Shown: positions 9,896 through 19,600, counted from the stretch's first letter. The stretch: 64,000 nucleotides of DNA from an uncultured Aquimarina sp. (GCF_947500065.1 NZ_CANMQT010000001.1:124001-188000); one strand, 5' to 3'. A program made the numbers and translations. The notes: generated by a model from the letters alone, not told the origin.

Positions 9896-11359
9896 TTATT
9901 TTCCAATTTTTTTTAGTTCTTCTTTTACTATTTCAAAATCATTAAAATCTATTCGCTCTCCATGTATCTCCTGATAGGTTTCATGACCTTTGCCTGCTAT
10001 CAAAATAATATCGTTCTCTTCTGCGAATTGACAAGCAGTTCTTATAGCCTGTTTTCTATCTGTAATTGACATTATTTTCTTATAATTCTGAGGCTCTACA
10101 CCTTTCTCTATATCTTCAATAATCTGTTCAGGACTCTCTGTTCTTGGGTTATCACTCGTAAAAACCACTTTATTACTTAGTGCAGAAGCAATATTACCCA
10201 TCACTGGTCTTTTTGCTTTATCTCGATCTCCTCCGCAACCCACCACAGTAATTAAAGTTTCATTATTGGTACGTATATCATTAATCGTTTCTAATACGTT
10301 CTTCAGTGCATCGGGTGTATGCGCATAATCCACAATAGCGGTGATTTTTTTATCAGAAATCAAATACTCAAATCTTCCACTTACACTTTCTAAATCACTT
10401 AATAATTGTAATATTTCCAATGTTTCAAGTCCTAATAACTCTGCTGTTCCAAAAATTGCCAAAAGATTATAAGCATTAAAGCTTCCTATCAACTTAGTCC
10501 AAACATCATTATCATTTATTTTTAGCAATAAACCACTAAGGCTATTTTCTAGAATCTGTCCTCTAAAATCTCCATAAGATTTTAGCGCATATGTATATTG
10601 TTTAGCCTTTGTGTTCTGAAGCATAAAGCTTCCATTTTTATCATCTTTATTAGTTAGTGCAAAAGCCTTACTACCTAATTCATCAAAAAACACCTTTTTT
10701 ACATCTCTGTATTCTTTAAAAGTATTATGGTAATCAAGATGATCATGCGAAAGGTTTGTAAAAACGCCTCCTTCAAACACCAAACCTGCTGTTCGTTTTT
10801 GATCAATTCCATGTGAGCTTACTTCCATAAAACAATACTCTACACCTACAGCATTCATCTCCTTTAAGTAGTAGTTTATTGTTAAAGAATCAGGGGTAGT
10901 ATGTGTTGCCTTGTATTCTATATCATCTACAAGAACTTTTACAGTAGAAAGCAAACCAACTTTATAACCCGCTTTTTTAAAAAGCTGATATAACAAAGTT
11001 GCTATAGTTGTTTTACCATTAGTGCCTGTTACCCCAACTAGCTTCAAATTCTCTGATGGCGACTCATAATAATTAGCAGCAATTATCGCAAGTGCTTTTT
11101 GAGCATCTTCTACCTGAATATAAACCAAACCATCAACCAGAAACTCTGGCATTATTTCACATATGATGGCTATCGCTCCTTGATTGATTGCCTTCTCTAC
11201 ATAATCATGACCATCTACCACGGTTCCTCGAATCGCAACAAACACATCATCTTCTTCGATTTTTCTGGAATCAAATTCAATCTTCCTTACGCGAGTTGTT
11301 GTATTTCCAACAACAGCGTTCATAGGCACTTTATATAAAATATCTTTTAACTCGATCAC
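9896..11359 (-). CDS. murE: UDP-MurNAc-L-Ala-D-Glu:meso-diaminopimelate ligase MurE
   Basis: Cytoplasmic ligase adding the third stem-peptide residue. The 487-aa product has the ATP loop GVTGTNGKTT (about residue 109) and the substrate motif DNPR (in FTSDNPRTESPE), which in the family marks meso-diaminopimelate rather than lysine. This implies a DAP-type, Gram-negative peptidoglycan. The ATG overlaps the ftsI stop by 4 bp. Confidence 0.97.
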   Translation of the reverse strand: MIELKDILYKVPMNAVVGNTTTRVRKIEFDSRKIEEDDVFVAIRGTVVDGHDYVEKAINQGAIAIICEIMPEFLVDGLVYIQVEDAQKALAIIAANYYESPSENLKLVGVTGTNGKTTIATLLYQLFKKAGYKVGLLSTVKVLVDDIEYKATHTTPDSLTINYYLKEMNAVGVEYCFMEVSSHGIDQKRTAGLVFEGGVFTNLSHDHLDYHNTFKEYRDVKKVFFDELGSKAFALTNKDDKNGSFMLQNTKAKQYTYALKSYGDFRGQILENSLSGLLLKINDNDVWTKLIGSFNAYNLLAIFGTAELLGLETLEILQLLSDLESVSGRFEYLISDKKITAIVDYAHTPDALKNVLETINDIRTNNETLITVVGCGGDRDKAKRPVMGNIASALSNKVVFTSDNPRTESPEQIIEDIEKGVEPQNYKKIMSITDRKQAIRTACQFAEENDIILIAGKGHETYQEIHGERIDFNDFEIVKEELKKIGK

Positions 11360-13350
11360 GATAATTCTATCCTAATAATTTGATTAGTTTGTACTTTGGT
11401 TCCAGGTTCAATTGACTGACTCTTCACTTTACCTGAACCTTTTACTTCGACTTTTAATCCCATATTCTCTAAAAGGGAAATAACATCCATAGCGGGCATC
11501 CCTTTTAAATTGGGCATTATTGTTTTGTATTTTCTTGCCTTCTGAAAATACCCCTCATAGCTTTCTGATATTTCTTTGCTTTCTACTATATCTGGAGATA
11601 CCTCATCTACAACAGGTATGTCATTATATACTTTTAAAGCTATTGTTTTAAAAACTGGAGCAGCAACGATATTACCATAGTACCCTTTTTCTTTATTAGG
11701 CTTATGAATAACTACAATACAAGAATACCTAGGATCTTCTGCAGGAAAATACCCAGCAAAAGACGATATATATTCTCTTTCTTTAGCTTTTCCATAATTA
11801 CCCCAACATGTACCTGTTTTTCCAGCTATCTGAAAATTCTCGGTATGTATATTATCAGCCGTTCCTCTGATCACTACATTTTTCATCATTTCCTGTACAA
11901 TCTTTGCTGTTTCTTTAGAGCATATCGCAGGATTTAGCACTTCTTTATCAAATTTTTCTTTCGTTCTATCCCAAGCTTTTACTTCTTTTATAAACCTAGG
12001 CTTTACCATCTCTCCATTATTAGCTATTGCATTATAGAAAGCTAGTGTTTGAAGCGGAGTTATTGCAACACCGTATCCATGTGCCATCCATGGCAACGTA
12101 GTACCATACCAATCTTTATCTCCTGGATAAGGGATTATTGGTTTACCTTCTCCTTTAATAGATAATCCTAATGTTTTATGTAAACCCATATTCATTAATC
12201 GGTTTACGAATTTCTTTGGATCATTCTTATAATTCTCATCAATGATCTTAGCAAAAGCGGTATTTGATGACAACTCAAATGCTTTTGCAGCAGATATTTT
12301 CCCATATCCTCCCCATTTAGAATCTTTTACAACTCTGTCATAAAATTTTACACGACCGTTTTCTGTATCTACCACATAACTAGAATCAATCACTCTATCT
12401 TCTAAAGCAGCGACCATGGCCATTAATTTAAAAGTTGATCCTGGCTCATGAGATTCACCAACAGCATAGTTTAACTTCTCATAATATTTACCCGATTTGG
12501 TACGACCAAGATTAGAAATTGCTTTTATTTCTCCGGTTCTGGTTTCCATCACTACAACAGTTCCGTGTTCTGCCTCAAACTTTTCTAATTGTGCCAATAA
12601 TGCATGGTGCGTGATATCCTGAACATTTACATCTATTGTAGAAATAACATCATATCCATCCAAAGGTTCTACTTCGTTAGCATCACCTATCGGTTTCCAT
12701 TGATTTTTTGCAATTTTTTGTTTTTTACGCTTCCCTTCTTTTCCTCTTAAAAAAGGTCCATAAGCTCCTTCTAAACCAACTCTGGTATAATACCCTTGAT
12801 CATCGCGACGCTCATACCCTACAGTTCTTTCTGCGATCTTTCCAATTGGATGTTCCCGAATCGTGCGTTGCTCTACGATTAACCCTCCACGATTTGATCC
12901 GTATTTGAATAAAGGAAAGTTTTTAACCCGCATATATTGAGAGTACCCTAAATTTCTACGAACCAAGAAATACCTATTCTTATTATCTCGCGCTCTTCTT
13001 AAGACATCATCATAATGTTCTGAAGATTTCCCAAACTCTTCTGACAACGCTTTAGACAACTCATTGATATTCTCTCTAAAATCTTTATCTGTTACTGTTA
13101 CTGCATCAAATCGAATATCATATTTAGGCACGGATGTAGCTAATAAATTACCTTTACTATCATATAAATTACCCCTATTAGCGGGTATATCGAATGTTTT
13201 AAAAACACGCTTTTCTCCTTTGGCACGATACATATCCCCTTCCACAAATTGTGTTTTCACAAGTTTTACCACAACCAAAATTGCGAAGATGAACATACAT
13301 CCCGCAATGAAGTATAACCTATTTAATATGTTCTTATCTTTTACAGCCAA
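11356..13350 (-). CDS. ftsI: Septal transpeptidase FtsI (PBP3) with PASTA domain
   Basis: Class B penicillin-binding protein that cross-links septal peptidoglycan alongside FtsW. The 664-aa protein has an N-terminal membrane anchor (about residues 12-30), a PBP dimerisation domain, and a transpeptidase domain with the active-site EPGSTFK (SxxK), SSN and KTGT motifs in order. The last 55 residues form one PASTA domain (MPNLKGMPAMDVISLLENMG and onward), absent from E. coli FtsI but common in Bacteroidota FtsI. It lies 7 bp after ftsL and overlaps murE by 4 bp. Confidence 0.96.
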   Translation of the reverse strand: MAVKDKNILNRLYFIAGCMFIFAILVVVKLVKTQFVEGDMYRAKGEKRVFKTFDIPANRGNLYDSKGNLLATSVPKYDIRFDAVTVTDKDFRENINELSKALSEEFGKSSEHYDDVLRRARDNKNRYFLVRRNLGYSQYMRVKNFPLFKYGSNRGGLIVEQRTIREHPIGKIAERTVGYERRDDQGYYTRVGLEGAYGPFLRGKEGKRKKQKIAKNQWKPIGDANEVEPLDGYDVISTIDVNVQDITHHALLAQLEKFEAEHGTVVVMETRTGEIKAISNLGRTKSGKYYEKLNYAVGESHEPGSTFKLMAMVAALEDRVIDSSYVVDTENGRVKFYDRVVKDSKWGGYGKISAAKAFELSSNTAFAKIIDENYKNDPKKFVNRLMNMGLHKTLGLSIKGEGKPIIPYPGDKDWYGTTLPWMAHGYGVAITPLQTLAFYNAIANNGEMVKPRFIKEVKAWDRTKEKFDKEVLNPAICSKETAKIVQEMMKNVVIRGTADNIHTENFQIAGKTGTCWGNYGKAKEREYISSFAGYFPAEDPRYSCIVVIHKPNKEKGYYGNIVAAPVFKTIALKVYNDIPVVDEVSPDIVESKEISESYEGYFQKARKYKTIMPNLKGMPAMDVISLLENMGLKVEVKGSGKVKSQSIEPGTKVQTNQIIRIELS

Positions 13351-13357
13351 AACAATT

Positions 13358-13669
13358 CTATTCTTTTACTACTATTTTTTGTGGTGGTTTTGTCGGTCTT
13401 TTAATCCCTTTCTTTGTCATCTTTTCAATCACGGATGACTCCATTTTTAATTGCATTAATTCTGTTCTTCCGTCTACAAATTGTGTTCTTAATTCTCGCA
13501 CCTCATTATTTAATTTTGCGATTTCATGAACCTTACTTTCTGCATTATGAGAACTGGCAATTATAATTATTGCTAAAAATGACAAAAAGAGCAACATACG
13601 CCAGTTTTTCATTGCATCATCCGCAATCAAAAACTTCCCTTTTAATATGTCATATACTGTTTGTTTCAA
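13358..13669 (-). CDS. ftsL: Cell division protein FtsL-like
   Basis: Small bitopic divisome protein of 103 aa: cytoplasmic N-terminus, one membrane span at about residues 25-42, then a short coiled-coil segment (KVHEIAKLNNEVRELRTQFV). Such proteins pair with FtsB and bind FtsQ. Primary sequence is poorly conserved, so the call relies on topology, size and position between rsmH and ftsI. The spacing to ftsI is 7 bp. Confidence 0.88.
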   Translation of the reverse strand: MKQTVYDILKGKFLIADDAMKNWRMLLFLSFLAIIIIASSHNAESKVHEIAKLNNEVRELRTQFVDGRTELMQLKMESSVIEKMTKKGIKRPTKPPQKIVVKE

Positions 13670-13685
13670 CTCTCTATAATTATCT

Positions 13686-14597
13686 TCAGATCTTCTTCCC
13701 TATTCTTAGTTTTGCACTACGAGCCCTGTTATTTAGCTTAATCTCTTCATCAGCAGGAACAATTAATCCTCCTACTTTTTTAAAGGGAACAGAAATATTA
13801 CCATACATATCCTTTTCAGGTTCTCCTTCAAACATCCCACTTCTGATATATCTTTTCACCAATCTATCTTCTAAAGAATGATACGATATCAGACTAATCC
13901 TACCTCCTTTATCCAACATATCCTCAGTCTGCATTAAAAATTCTTTAAGAACTTCGATCTCCTGATTCACTTCTATTCTGATAGCCTGATATATTTGTGC
14001 TAGTATTTTATGTTCTTTATACTTTACCATATATGGACTTAGCACTTCCTTTAATTCCACACTTGTTTTAATAGGCTTATCTTTCCTGGAACTAACAATT
14101 GCTCTTGCCAGTTTAGGAGCATTTCTCAATTCTCCGTACTGAAAAAACATAGTTCTCAAATCCGATTCATCATACTCGTTAATCACGTGATAAGCCGAAA
14201 GTTCTCCTCCTTGATTCATTCTCATATCTAAATCAGCTTCGAATCGTGTTGAAAAACCTCTTTCCGCCACATCAAATTGATGAGACGAAACTCCAAAATC
14301 ACCAAGAATTCCATCTACTTTTCTCACGCCATAAAAACGGAGAAAACGTTTTATAAATCTGAAATTCTCATTTATCAAAACAAACCTATCATCATCAATA
14401 GCATTAAGCAACGCATCTTTATCTTGATCAAATGCATACAACTTACCGTGCTCTCCTAGTCTCTTTAATATCTCTCTAGAATGCCCTCCTCCTCCAAAAG
14501 TCACATCTACATATATTCCATCCGGCTTGATTGCAAGCCCATCAACGGTTTCCTTTAATAAAACCGGGTTATGATATTCCATCTGTTTCATTATCAA
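13686..14597 (-). CDS. rsmH: 16S rRNA (cytosine1402-N4)-methyltransferase RsmH
   Basis: SAM-dependent methyltransferase (formerly MraW) acting on C1402 of 16S rRNA in the decoding centre. The 303-aa protein begins with the family hallmark YHNPVLLKETVDGL, followed by the SAM-binding VDVTFGGGGHS and LGDFGVSSHQFD motifs, and SYHSLEDRLVKRYIR near the C-terminus. Methionines at codons 1, 3 and 6 are all possible starts; the conserved family start is usually the one just before YHNP (14582). Either start overlaps the end of mraZ. Confidence 0.96.
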   Translation of the reverse strand: MIMKQMEYHNPVLLKETVDGLAIKPDGIYVDVTFGGGGHSREILKRLGEHGKLYAFDQDKDALLNAIDDDRFVLINENFRFIKRFLRFYGVRKVDGILGDFGVSSHQFDVAERGFSTRFEADLDMRMNQGGELSAYHVINEYDESDLRTMFFQYGELRNAPKLARAIVSSRKDKPIKTSVELKEVLSPYMVKYKEHKILAQIYQAIRIEVNQEIEVLKEFLMQTEDMLDKGGRISLISYHSLEDRLVKRYIRSGMFEGEPEKDMYGNISVPFKKVGGLIVPADEEIKLNNRARSAKLRIGKKI

Positions 14598-15039
14598 ATC
14601 CCATTACTTCTTCAGCGAGATCAGCAAAATCAACTGCTGCATCATCTATTACTTTTTCGTATTGTGTCTTATCCCATATCTCTATGATATTAACTGCCGA
14701 TGACAATACCAGTTCTTTTGTAATTCCAGCAAAACTTATTAAATCCTTAGGTATCAACAGACGTCCTGTGGCATCAATTTCTACCATTTTCACTCCCGCA
14801 GTAAACCTTCGAATAAAATCATTGTTTTTCTTTTTAAAGCGGTTTAGCTTATTCATTTTCTGCATCAAAAGACTCCATTCCTCCATTGAATACAACTCTA
14901 AACAAGGCTGAAACACTGATCTTTTCAAGACAAAACCGTCCTGCAACACAGGCGAAAGTTGCTTTTTAAAGGCAACAGGCATCATCAGACGTCCCTTAGC
15001 GTCTGCTTTGCACTCGTATGTACCTATAAGATTTACCAC
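14569..15039 (-). CDS. mraZ: Transcriptional regulator MraZ
   Basis: Double SpoVT/AbrB-like DNA-binding protein that represses the dcw operon it heads. Both half-domains are visible (YECKADAKGRLMMPVAFKK and MVEIDATGRLLIPKDLI). The frame is open further upstream to a GTG at 15090, but I prefer the GTG at 15039. It gives the usual length (156 aa, beginning VVNLIGTYECK), while 15090 lies inside the operator boxes and upstream of the -7 element, so it would not be on the transcript. The stop overlaps rsmH by about 29 bp. Confidence 0.93.
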   Translation of the reverse strand: MVNLIGTYECKADAKGRLMMPVAFKKQLSPVLQDGFVLKRSVFQPCLELYSMEEWSLLMQKMNKLNRFKKKNNDFIRRFTAGVKMVEIDATGRLLIPKDLISFAGITKELVLSSAVNIIEIWDKTQYEKVIDDAAVDFADLAEEVMGFDNETDGIS

Positions 15040-15066
15040 TTTTGCTTTGTTGTTGCTATAATTAGT

Positions 15067-15110
15067 CAAATATATTGAAAAAATTACCACTTTTTACCAC
15101 AATCTACCAC
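15067..15110 (-). promoter_or_regulatory. dcw promoter with phased MraZ boxes
   Basis: On the minus strand three direct repeats of GTGGTA start exactly 10 bp apart (15110-15105, 15100-15095, 15090-15085). They are followed by TATATTTG at 15074-15067, a perfect match to the Bacteroidota -7 consensus TAnnTTTG. A fourth GTGGTA covers the mraZ start codon (15039-15034). MraZ is known to bind tandem TGG-containing repeats at about 10-bp spacing upstream of mraZ, so this is very likely the autoregulatory operator. The boxes cover the position where the -33 element would sit. Confidence 0.85.
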
Positions 15111-15309
15111 ATTGTTAATAAGTTGTCATCAGAAACTTGCATAAGACATATTTAAAAATTTAATATTTTATTTACTTATAAGGCATCTGTCTACGCATAA
15201 AATCTTGGTTTTGATGCATTCATGATTAAAAAAAATGACTGATTGTCAAAATCTAAAAAAATCATATCGCACTATTCATAAAAAATCTTCAAACTAATTA
15301 TGAAAATGC

Positions 15310-15317
15310 TATATTTG
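15310..15317 (+). promoter_or_regulatory. -7 element for the hydrolase-engB unit
   Basis: The sequence tatatttg matches TAnnTTTG exactly and lies 26 bp before the ATG at 15343. No convincing -33 TTG is seen at the expected distance. Together with the dcw promoter it makes the 15.1-15.3 kb gap a divergent promoter region; the rest of that gap is AT-rich with no recognised feature. Confidence 0.55.
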
Positions 15318-15342
15318 CTTTTAATTCTTGTAAGAAGTATTA

Positions 15343-16107
15343 ATGAAGCACGAATTAAAAAAAGACGGAAAATTCAGTTATCTTGAATTAGGGGAAGGCA
15401 CACCAATCGTAATTTTACACGGACTGATGGGTGGCTTAAGTAACTTTGATGGTGTAAGCACTTATTTTCCGGAAAACGGATATAAGGTGTTAATACCGGA
15501 ACTTCCACTATACGAAATGCCGTTAATAAAAACCAGCGTTGGTACTTTTGCTAAATACCTTAAAGATTTTATTGATCAGCTAGGATATAAAGAAGTAATC
15601 TTACTAGGTAATTCTCTTGGAGGGCATATTGGATTATTATGCACCAAAATGTTCCCTGAGAAAGTCAAAGCTTTGGTTATAACAGGTAGCTCAGGACTTT
15701 ATGAAAGTGCCATGGGTGAAAGTTATCCAAAACGAGGCGATTATGAATACATTAAAGCTAAAGCAGAAAATGTGTTTTATGATCCGGCAATCGCCACTAA
15801 AGAAATCGTAGATGAAGTATACGCTACTGTTAATGATCGTAACAAATTAATTAGAACATTGGCTATTGCCAAGAGTGCTATACGACATAACATGGCTAAA
15901 GATCTGCCTAACATGAAAAATCCAACTTGCATTATTTGGGGTAGAAACGATAACGTTACTCCTCCTGAAGTTGCAGATGATTTTAATAGATTGTTACCTG
16001 ATTCAGATTTATATTGGATAGACAAATGTGGTCACGCCGCTATGATGGAACATCCAGAAGAGTTTAACAAACTATTACATTCTTGGTTACAAGAACGTAA
16101 TTTCTAA
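15343..16107 (+). CDS. Alpha/beta hydrolase
   Basis: The 254-aa product is a soluble alpha/beta-fold hydrolase. It has the oxyanion-hole region [12 protein letters not shown] near residue 25, the nucleophile elbow GNSLGGH (about residue 92), the acid in GRNDNVTPP (about 205) and the catalytic His in [13 protein letters not shown] (about 233), so the triad is intact. There is no signal peptide. The substrate cannot be told from sequence; it resembles C-C bond hydrolases and esterases of the family. It lies 13 bp upstream of engB and is divergent from the dcw operon. Confidence 0.88.
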   Translation: MKHELKKDGKFSYLELGEGTPIVILHGLMGGLSNFDGVSTYFPENGYKVLIPELPLYEMPLIKTSVGTFAKYLKDFIDQLGYKEVILLGNSLGGHIGLLCTKMFPEKVKALVITGSSGLYESAMGESYPKRGDYEYIKAKAENVFYDPAIATKEIVDEVYATVNDRNKLIRTLAIAKSAIRHNMAKDLPNMKNPTCIIWGRNDNVTPPEVADDFNRLLPDSDLYWIDKCGHAAMMEHPEEFNKLLHSWLQERNF

Positions 16108-16120
16108 TCAACAATACTTT

Positions 16121-16726
16121 ATGAAGATTAGTAGCGCTGAGTTTGTAATGAGTAACAGCGATGTAGCAAAATGTCCGAAGAACAATTTGCCAGAATATGC
16201 ATTTATTGGCAGGTCCAATGTTGGAAAATCCTCTTTAATCAACATGCTAACGGATCGTAAAAGTTTAGCAAAGACATCTGGAAGACCTGGAAAAACTCAA
16301 TTGATTAATCATTTTTTAATTAATAAAAACTGGTTTTTAGTAGATTTACCTGGCTATGGTTATGCAAGAGTATCTAAGTCTTCTAAAAAAGTATTTCAAA
16401 AATTCATTACTGCATATTTCTCAAAACGGACTCAATTGGTTTCTGCATTTGTTCTTATCGATTGCAGACATGAACCTCAAAAAATTGATTTAGAATTCAT
16501 GCAATGGTTAGGAGAAAATCAAATTCCTTTTTCCATAATTTTCACAAAAGGGGACAAACTTACAAAAACCAAATTACCACTGAACATTGAAGCCTATACT
16601 AATGAAATGTTGAAATATTGGGAAGAAATGCCTAACTATTTTATCTCTTCATCTACTTCGGGATTAGGTAAAGATGAAATATTGAGTTACATACAGGAAA
16701 TAAATCAGAAAATGGCAAATTCTTAA
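16121..16726 (+). CDS. engB: Ribosome biogenesis GTP-binding protein EngB (YihA/YsxC)
   Basis: Essential small GTPase needed for assembly of the 50S subunit. The 201-aa protein has G1 [10 protein letters not shown] (about residue 31), G3 DLPGYGYA (about 77) and G4 TKGDK (about 144), matching the EngB subfamily. Its TAA overlaps the stop of the convergent gene on the other strand inside the palindrome cttaag. Confidence 0.96.
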   Translation: MKISSAEFVMSNSDVAKCPKNNLPEYAFIGRSNVGKSSLINMLTDRKSLAKTSGRPGKTQLINHFLINKNWFLVDLPGYGYARVSKSSKKVFQKFITAYFSKRTQLVSAFVLIDCRHEPQKIDLEFMQWLGENQIPFSIIFTKGDKLTKTKLPLNIEAYTNEMLKYWEEMPNYFISSSTSGLGKDEILSYIQEINQKMANS

Positions 16727-17112
16727 GCCAATTTCTTCTGCAAAATATCCACCAAATCCTCTGTAGAATCTATTAGATTAAGCTCTTCGGCATACATTAA
16801 AATATCTAACCTATTCTCTTTTTGCTCCAAAATTATTGGAAACTCCAACTCCTGACACCCTTCGCCTTTCATTTCTTTTAAAAACGAATCTTTATATTTA
16901 AAAATAAATTGATGCGGGACAGCTTCCCTAAACTCTTTCCATGCTTTATTTTCTAGAAAACTCCCATGTGTTAAACCACAAAGACCACAAGAATATGTAG
17001 AAGGGCTTATAATTTTATGTGCAAAATCTAAGTATTTACTCCAAATACCTGAATCAGCATTATATACAAATACTATTGTTCTTTTCAACTTCTCGGGCTT
17101 TTCATTATACAC
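16723..17112 (-). CDS. Conserved protein of unknown function with CxxC motif
   Basis: I do not recognise this 129-aa protein with confidence. It is soluble and has no signal peptide. The first 40 residues ([22 protein letters not shown]) look like the first strand and helix of a thioredoxin- or DCC-like fold, followed by [10 protein letters not shown], a CxxC pair. The rest is Glu/Lys-rich and helical. It lies 34 bp downstream of gldC on the same strand, so it may be co-transcribed with gldBC. Its stop overlaps that of engB. Confidence 0.75.
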   Translation of the reverse strand: MYNEKPEKLKRTIVFVYNADSGIWSKYLDFAHKIISPSTYSCGLCGLTHGSFLENKAWKEFREAVPHQFIFKYKDSFLKEMKGEGCQELEFPIILEQKENRLDILMYAEELNLIDSTEDLVDILQKKLA

Positions 17113-17146
17113 TACAAAAAGAACAATTTCCTGCTATAACAAAAGA

Positions 17147-17485
17147 TTATTTTTCTTTAAGGTCAAGTTTTTCCGCAAAATAATCACAAAAATCCTTCAT
17201 AGTGGCAGACATCTTTTCGTCTTGCGTTGCTCTATTAAAGGTATCGCTCATTGATACCAACGTCTGATGAAAAAACACTTTCATTTCATCAACTGGCATG
17301 TCCTTTGTCCATAGATCAATACGAAGACTTTCTTTACTTTTAGTGTCCCAAACCGATAACAGCATAGCCTTAGTTTCTTCATTTTCGATTCCCCCATCCT
17401 TAGCTGTCCATTGTAATTTTTCCGGAACTTTATTTTCATCCAGTTCTATTTCAATTTTGATTTCGGATTTATGTATTGTTGCCAT
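17147..17485 (-). CDS. gldC: Gliding motility protein GldC
   Basis: A 112-aa soluble protein matching GldC (begins HKSEIKIEIELDENKVPEKL, with WTAKDGG). In Flavobacterium johnsoniae gldC is co-transcribed with gldB and loss of it impairs gliding; its biochemical role is not known. The ATG shares one base with the gldB stop (TAATG), so translation is coupled. The genus-level pairing of gldB and gldC supports the call. Confidence 0.9.
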   Translation of the reverse strand: MATIHKSEIKIEIELDENKVPEKLQWTAKDGGIENEETKAMLLSVWDTKSKESLRIDLWTKDMPVDEMKVFFHQTLVSMSDTFNRATQDEKMSATMKDFCDYFAEKLDLKEK

Positions 17486-18453
17486 TATCTTGCAGGTTTA
17501 TATTTTGAAGTGCTAAAAATGGTTTCAGCATCTGTTAGTAATAATTGCCGCAAAGATACATTGTTATTTTTCATGTAAGCACTTACAATCCTCCAACCTA
17601 TATACTGACCTACTCTATCCGGCGCTTCTTGATCAATCTCTTCTAAATAAAACTTAGAAAAAGGTCCGGGATATAAAAATCTTGGCAGTAAATCAGCCTC
17701 TGTACTATACAATAATTGACGATCAATAAAATATCTCCAAATTTCCTCTTCATTAGCTTCTAACCAATCAAACTTCTCCTCTGTAAATGCCATTTTCTGA
17801 CTATTAGAAAAACCAGGAAGAAATAAATCTTTTAGATACATTTCTTTTCCATAATAAATCATATTCGCCAAAAAAGTTCTATCTCTAGGCAACTCAACCA
17901 ATTGCCTTGCATACATCGTGGCCACATCCGGTAAAATCTGACTCTTTACAAATCGATCTTTAAGATATGCCTGTATACCGTTATAAAAATGATGATCTGC
18001 TCCCAAATAAGTATCTAAAGATATAATCAATAAATTATCAGACAATATCACTTTACGCTGATAATCGACATTAGATGTTACTGTAATTACTCTAGGCACT
18101 GTAACCTCAGGGAAATAATATTTTATATGCTGTAAAAGAGATTGAAGCTGCTCTTTTTGTGTTGATAAATTATCAAAAGCTTTCTCCACCTCCAGATTAA
18201 TCTCTAGTTGTATGGTATCTTTCGTTTTTTGGATCCAAACACTATCAAGGGTTTCTTCAGGAAACAAAAAAGGATATTTAGCTTTTACATCAGCTAAATT
18301 TTCTGGTGTTACATCTGCAAAAATTCTATCAAAACGCTCTATACCAATTTCTACTGGTATCGCTGCAATTTCTTTTTCAATCTTATTTTCTTTTCCACAA
18401 GACCATAAAACGCAAAAAACTACGATAATTCTTAAAAGTTTAATACTCTTCAT
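17485..18453 (-). CDS. gldB: Gliding motility lipoprotein GldB
   Basis: Lipoprotein needed for gliding and for function of the type IX secretion machinery in flavobacteria. An in-frame ATG exists at 18504, but I place the start at 18453. The product then begins MKSIKLLRIIVVF with a lipobox LWSC at Cys19, a normal lipoprotein signal; the longer form would add 17 hydrophilic residues in front of it. The body shows the GldB pattern (EIGIERFDRIFAD, DTYLG, YARQLVELPRDRTF). It is followed directly by gldC. Confidence 0.9.
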   Translation of the reverse strand: MKSIKLLRIIVVFCVLWSCGKENKIEKEIAAIPVEIGIERFDRIFADVTPENLADVKAKYPFLFPEETLDSVWIQKTKDTIQLEINLEVEKAFDNLSTQKEQLQSLLQHIKYYFPEVTVPRVITVTSNVDYQRKVILSDNLLIISLDTYLGADHHFYNGIQAYLKDRFVKSQILPDVATMYARQLVELPRDRTFLANMIYYGKEMYLKDLFLPGFSNSQKMAFTEEKFDWLEANEEEIWRYFIDRQLLYSTEADLLPRFLYPGPFSKFYLEEIDQEAPDRVGQYIGWRIVSAYMKNNNVSLRQLLLTDAETIFSTSKYKPAR

Positions 18454-18528
18454 TCCAATATTATGATATCTATATAAATAATTACCCTTACTCTCTAACG
18501 CCATCTTTTTTTATTAATTTTACAATCA

Positions 18529-18536
18529 CAAAGTTA
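18529..18536 (-). promoter_or_regulatory. -7 element upstream of gldB
   Basis: The minus strand reads TAACTTTG, an exact TAnnTTTG match, 25 bp before the alternative ATG at 18504 and about 75 bp before the preferred gldB start. No TTG is found at the proper -33 spacing. Confidence 0.45.
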
Positions 18537-18666
18537 ATATTATCAAATTACGATTTATAAAATAACACTTTATAATATTCTGTTAATTAAGATTTATTAT
18601 TGTTGGGGATATAAATTTTATAAGAGTACTATTGATATACATAAAAACACTATTAAAAAATTAAAC

Positions 18667-19455
18667 ATGCAAACGGAAAAAGTAATTGACTACATTGTAA
18701 ATTGGCTAAAAGATTATGCAACGAAGGCAAACATAAACGGTTTTGTCATTGGGATCAGCGGCGGAATTGACAGTGCAGTTACCTCTACTTTATGTGCTAA
18801 AACTGGTCTCAATGTATTGTGTGTAGAAATGCCGATACATCAAGCACCAAGTCAAGTTAATCGAGCACAAGAACATATTTCTCTACTCAAAACTAGATTT
18901 AATAAAGTAACCGATACACGTGTAGACTTGACACCAGTTTTTGAAAAATTTAAAACTTCTGCTCCTAAAAGTGATTCTGTTGCTCGTTTAAATTTATCAT
19001 TAGCTAACACCAGAGCGCGTTTAAGAATGACTACTTTATACTATTTAGCAGGCTTACATGGGTACCTTGTAGCGGGTACAGGAAATAAAGTTGAAGATTT
19101 TGGCGTAGGGTTTTATACTAAATATGGTGATGGCGGCGTTGATATAAGTCCAATTGCAGATTTATTAAAGAGCGAAGTTTATGAATTAGCGAAGGTACTA
19201 GAAGTACCGGATTCGATACAGGTAGCTACTCCAACTGATGGGTTATTTGGAGATAGCAGAAGTGATGAGGATCAGATTGGAGCGAGTTATGACGAATTGG
19301 AATGGGCTATGAAAATGAAGGATTTAGGCAAGAAAAGTGATGATTTTTCTGGTCGAGAACTAGAAGTTTTTAATATCTATTCCCATTTGAATACGGTAAA
19401 TCAACATAAAATGATACCGATTCCTGTCTGCGAAATACCCGTTAATCTGATTTAA
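18667..19455 (+). CDS. nadE: NAD+ synthetase
   Basis: Cytoplasmic enzyme that amidates deamido-NAD using ATP, the last step of NAD synthesis. The 262-aa protein has the PP-loop SGGIDSA (about residue 30), the conserved NTRARLRMTTLYY helix and the GTGNKVEDFGVGFYTKYGDGG segment of NadE. It lacks the glutaminase domain, so it is the short, ammonia-type form. It is divergent from gldB across 160 bp and upstream of a response regulator on the same strand. Confidence 0.95.
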   Translation: MQTEKVIDYIVNWLKDYATKANINGFVIGISGGIDSAVTSTLCAKTGLNVLCVEMPIHQAPSQVNRAQEHISLLKTRFNKVTDTRVDLTPVFEKFKTSAPKSDSVARLNLSLANTRARLRMTTLYYLAGLHGYLVAGTGNKVEDFGVGFYTKYGDGGVDISPIADLLKSEVYELAKVLEVPDSIQVATPTDGLFGDSRSDEDQIGASYDELEWAMKMKDLGKKSDDFSGRELEVFNIYSHLNTVNQHKMIPIPVCEIPVNLI

Positions 19456-19509
19456 CAAACATTTTATCGATAACTTCATAAAAAAAAGTTTACGACAACT
19501 AGTTCTTAG

Positions 19510-19517
19510 TAATTTTG
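19510..19517 (+). promoter_or_regulatory. -7 element upstream of the NarL-type regulator
   Basis: The sequence taattttg matches TAnnTTTG, in the 145-bp gap between nadE and the regulator, about 84 bp before its ATG. No good TTG at -33 spacing is seen, so this is a candidate only. Confidence 0.45.
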
Positions 19518-19600
19518 CATGAAAACAAGTATCAGAATTACCCCTAGAGATGTTAACCCCTTTAAAATTAAAAATTAACATTTATCAATTGTAAACAAGA

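Noticed and set aside
15040..15090. Longer mraZ reading frame from GTG 15090
   Set aside because: It would start in the operator boxes and upstream of the -7 element; the shorter form matches the family length.
18454..18504. Longer gldB frame from ATG 18504
   Set aside because: It places 17 hydrophilic residues before a normal lipoprotein signal; the inner ATG fits better, though not proved.
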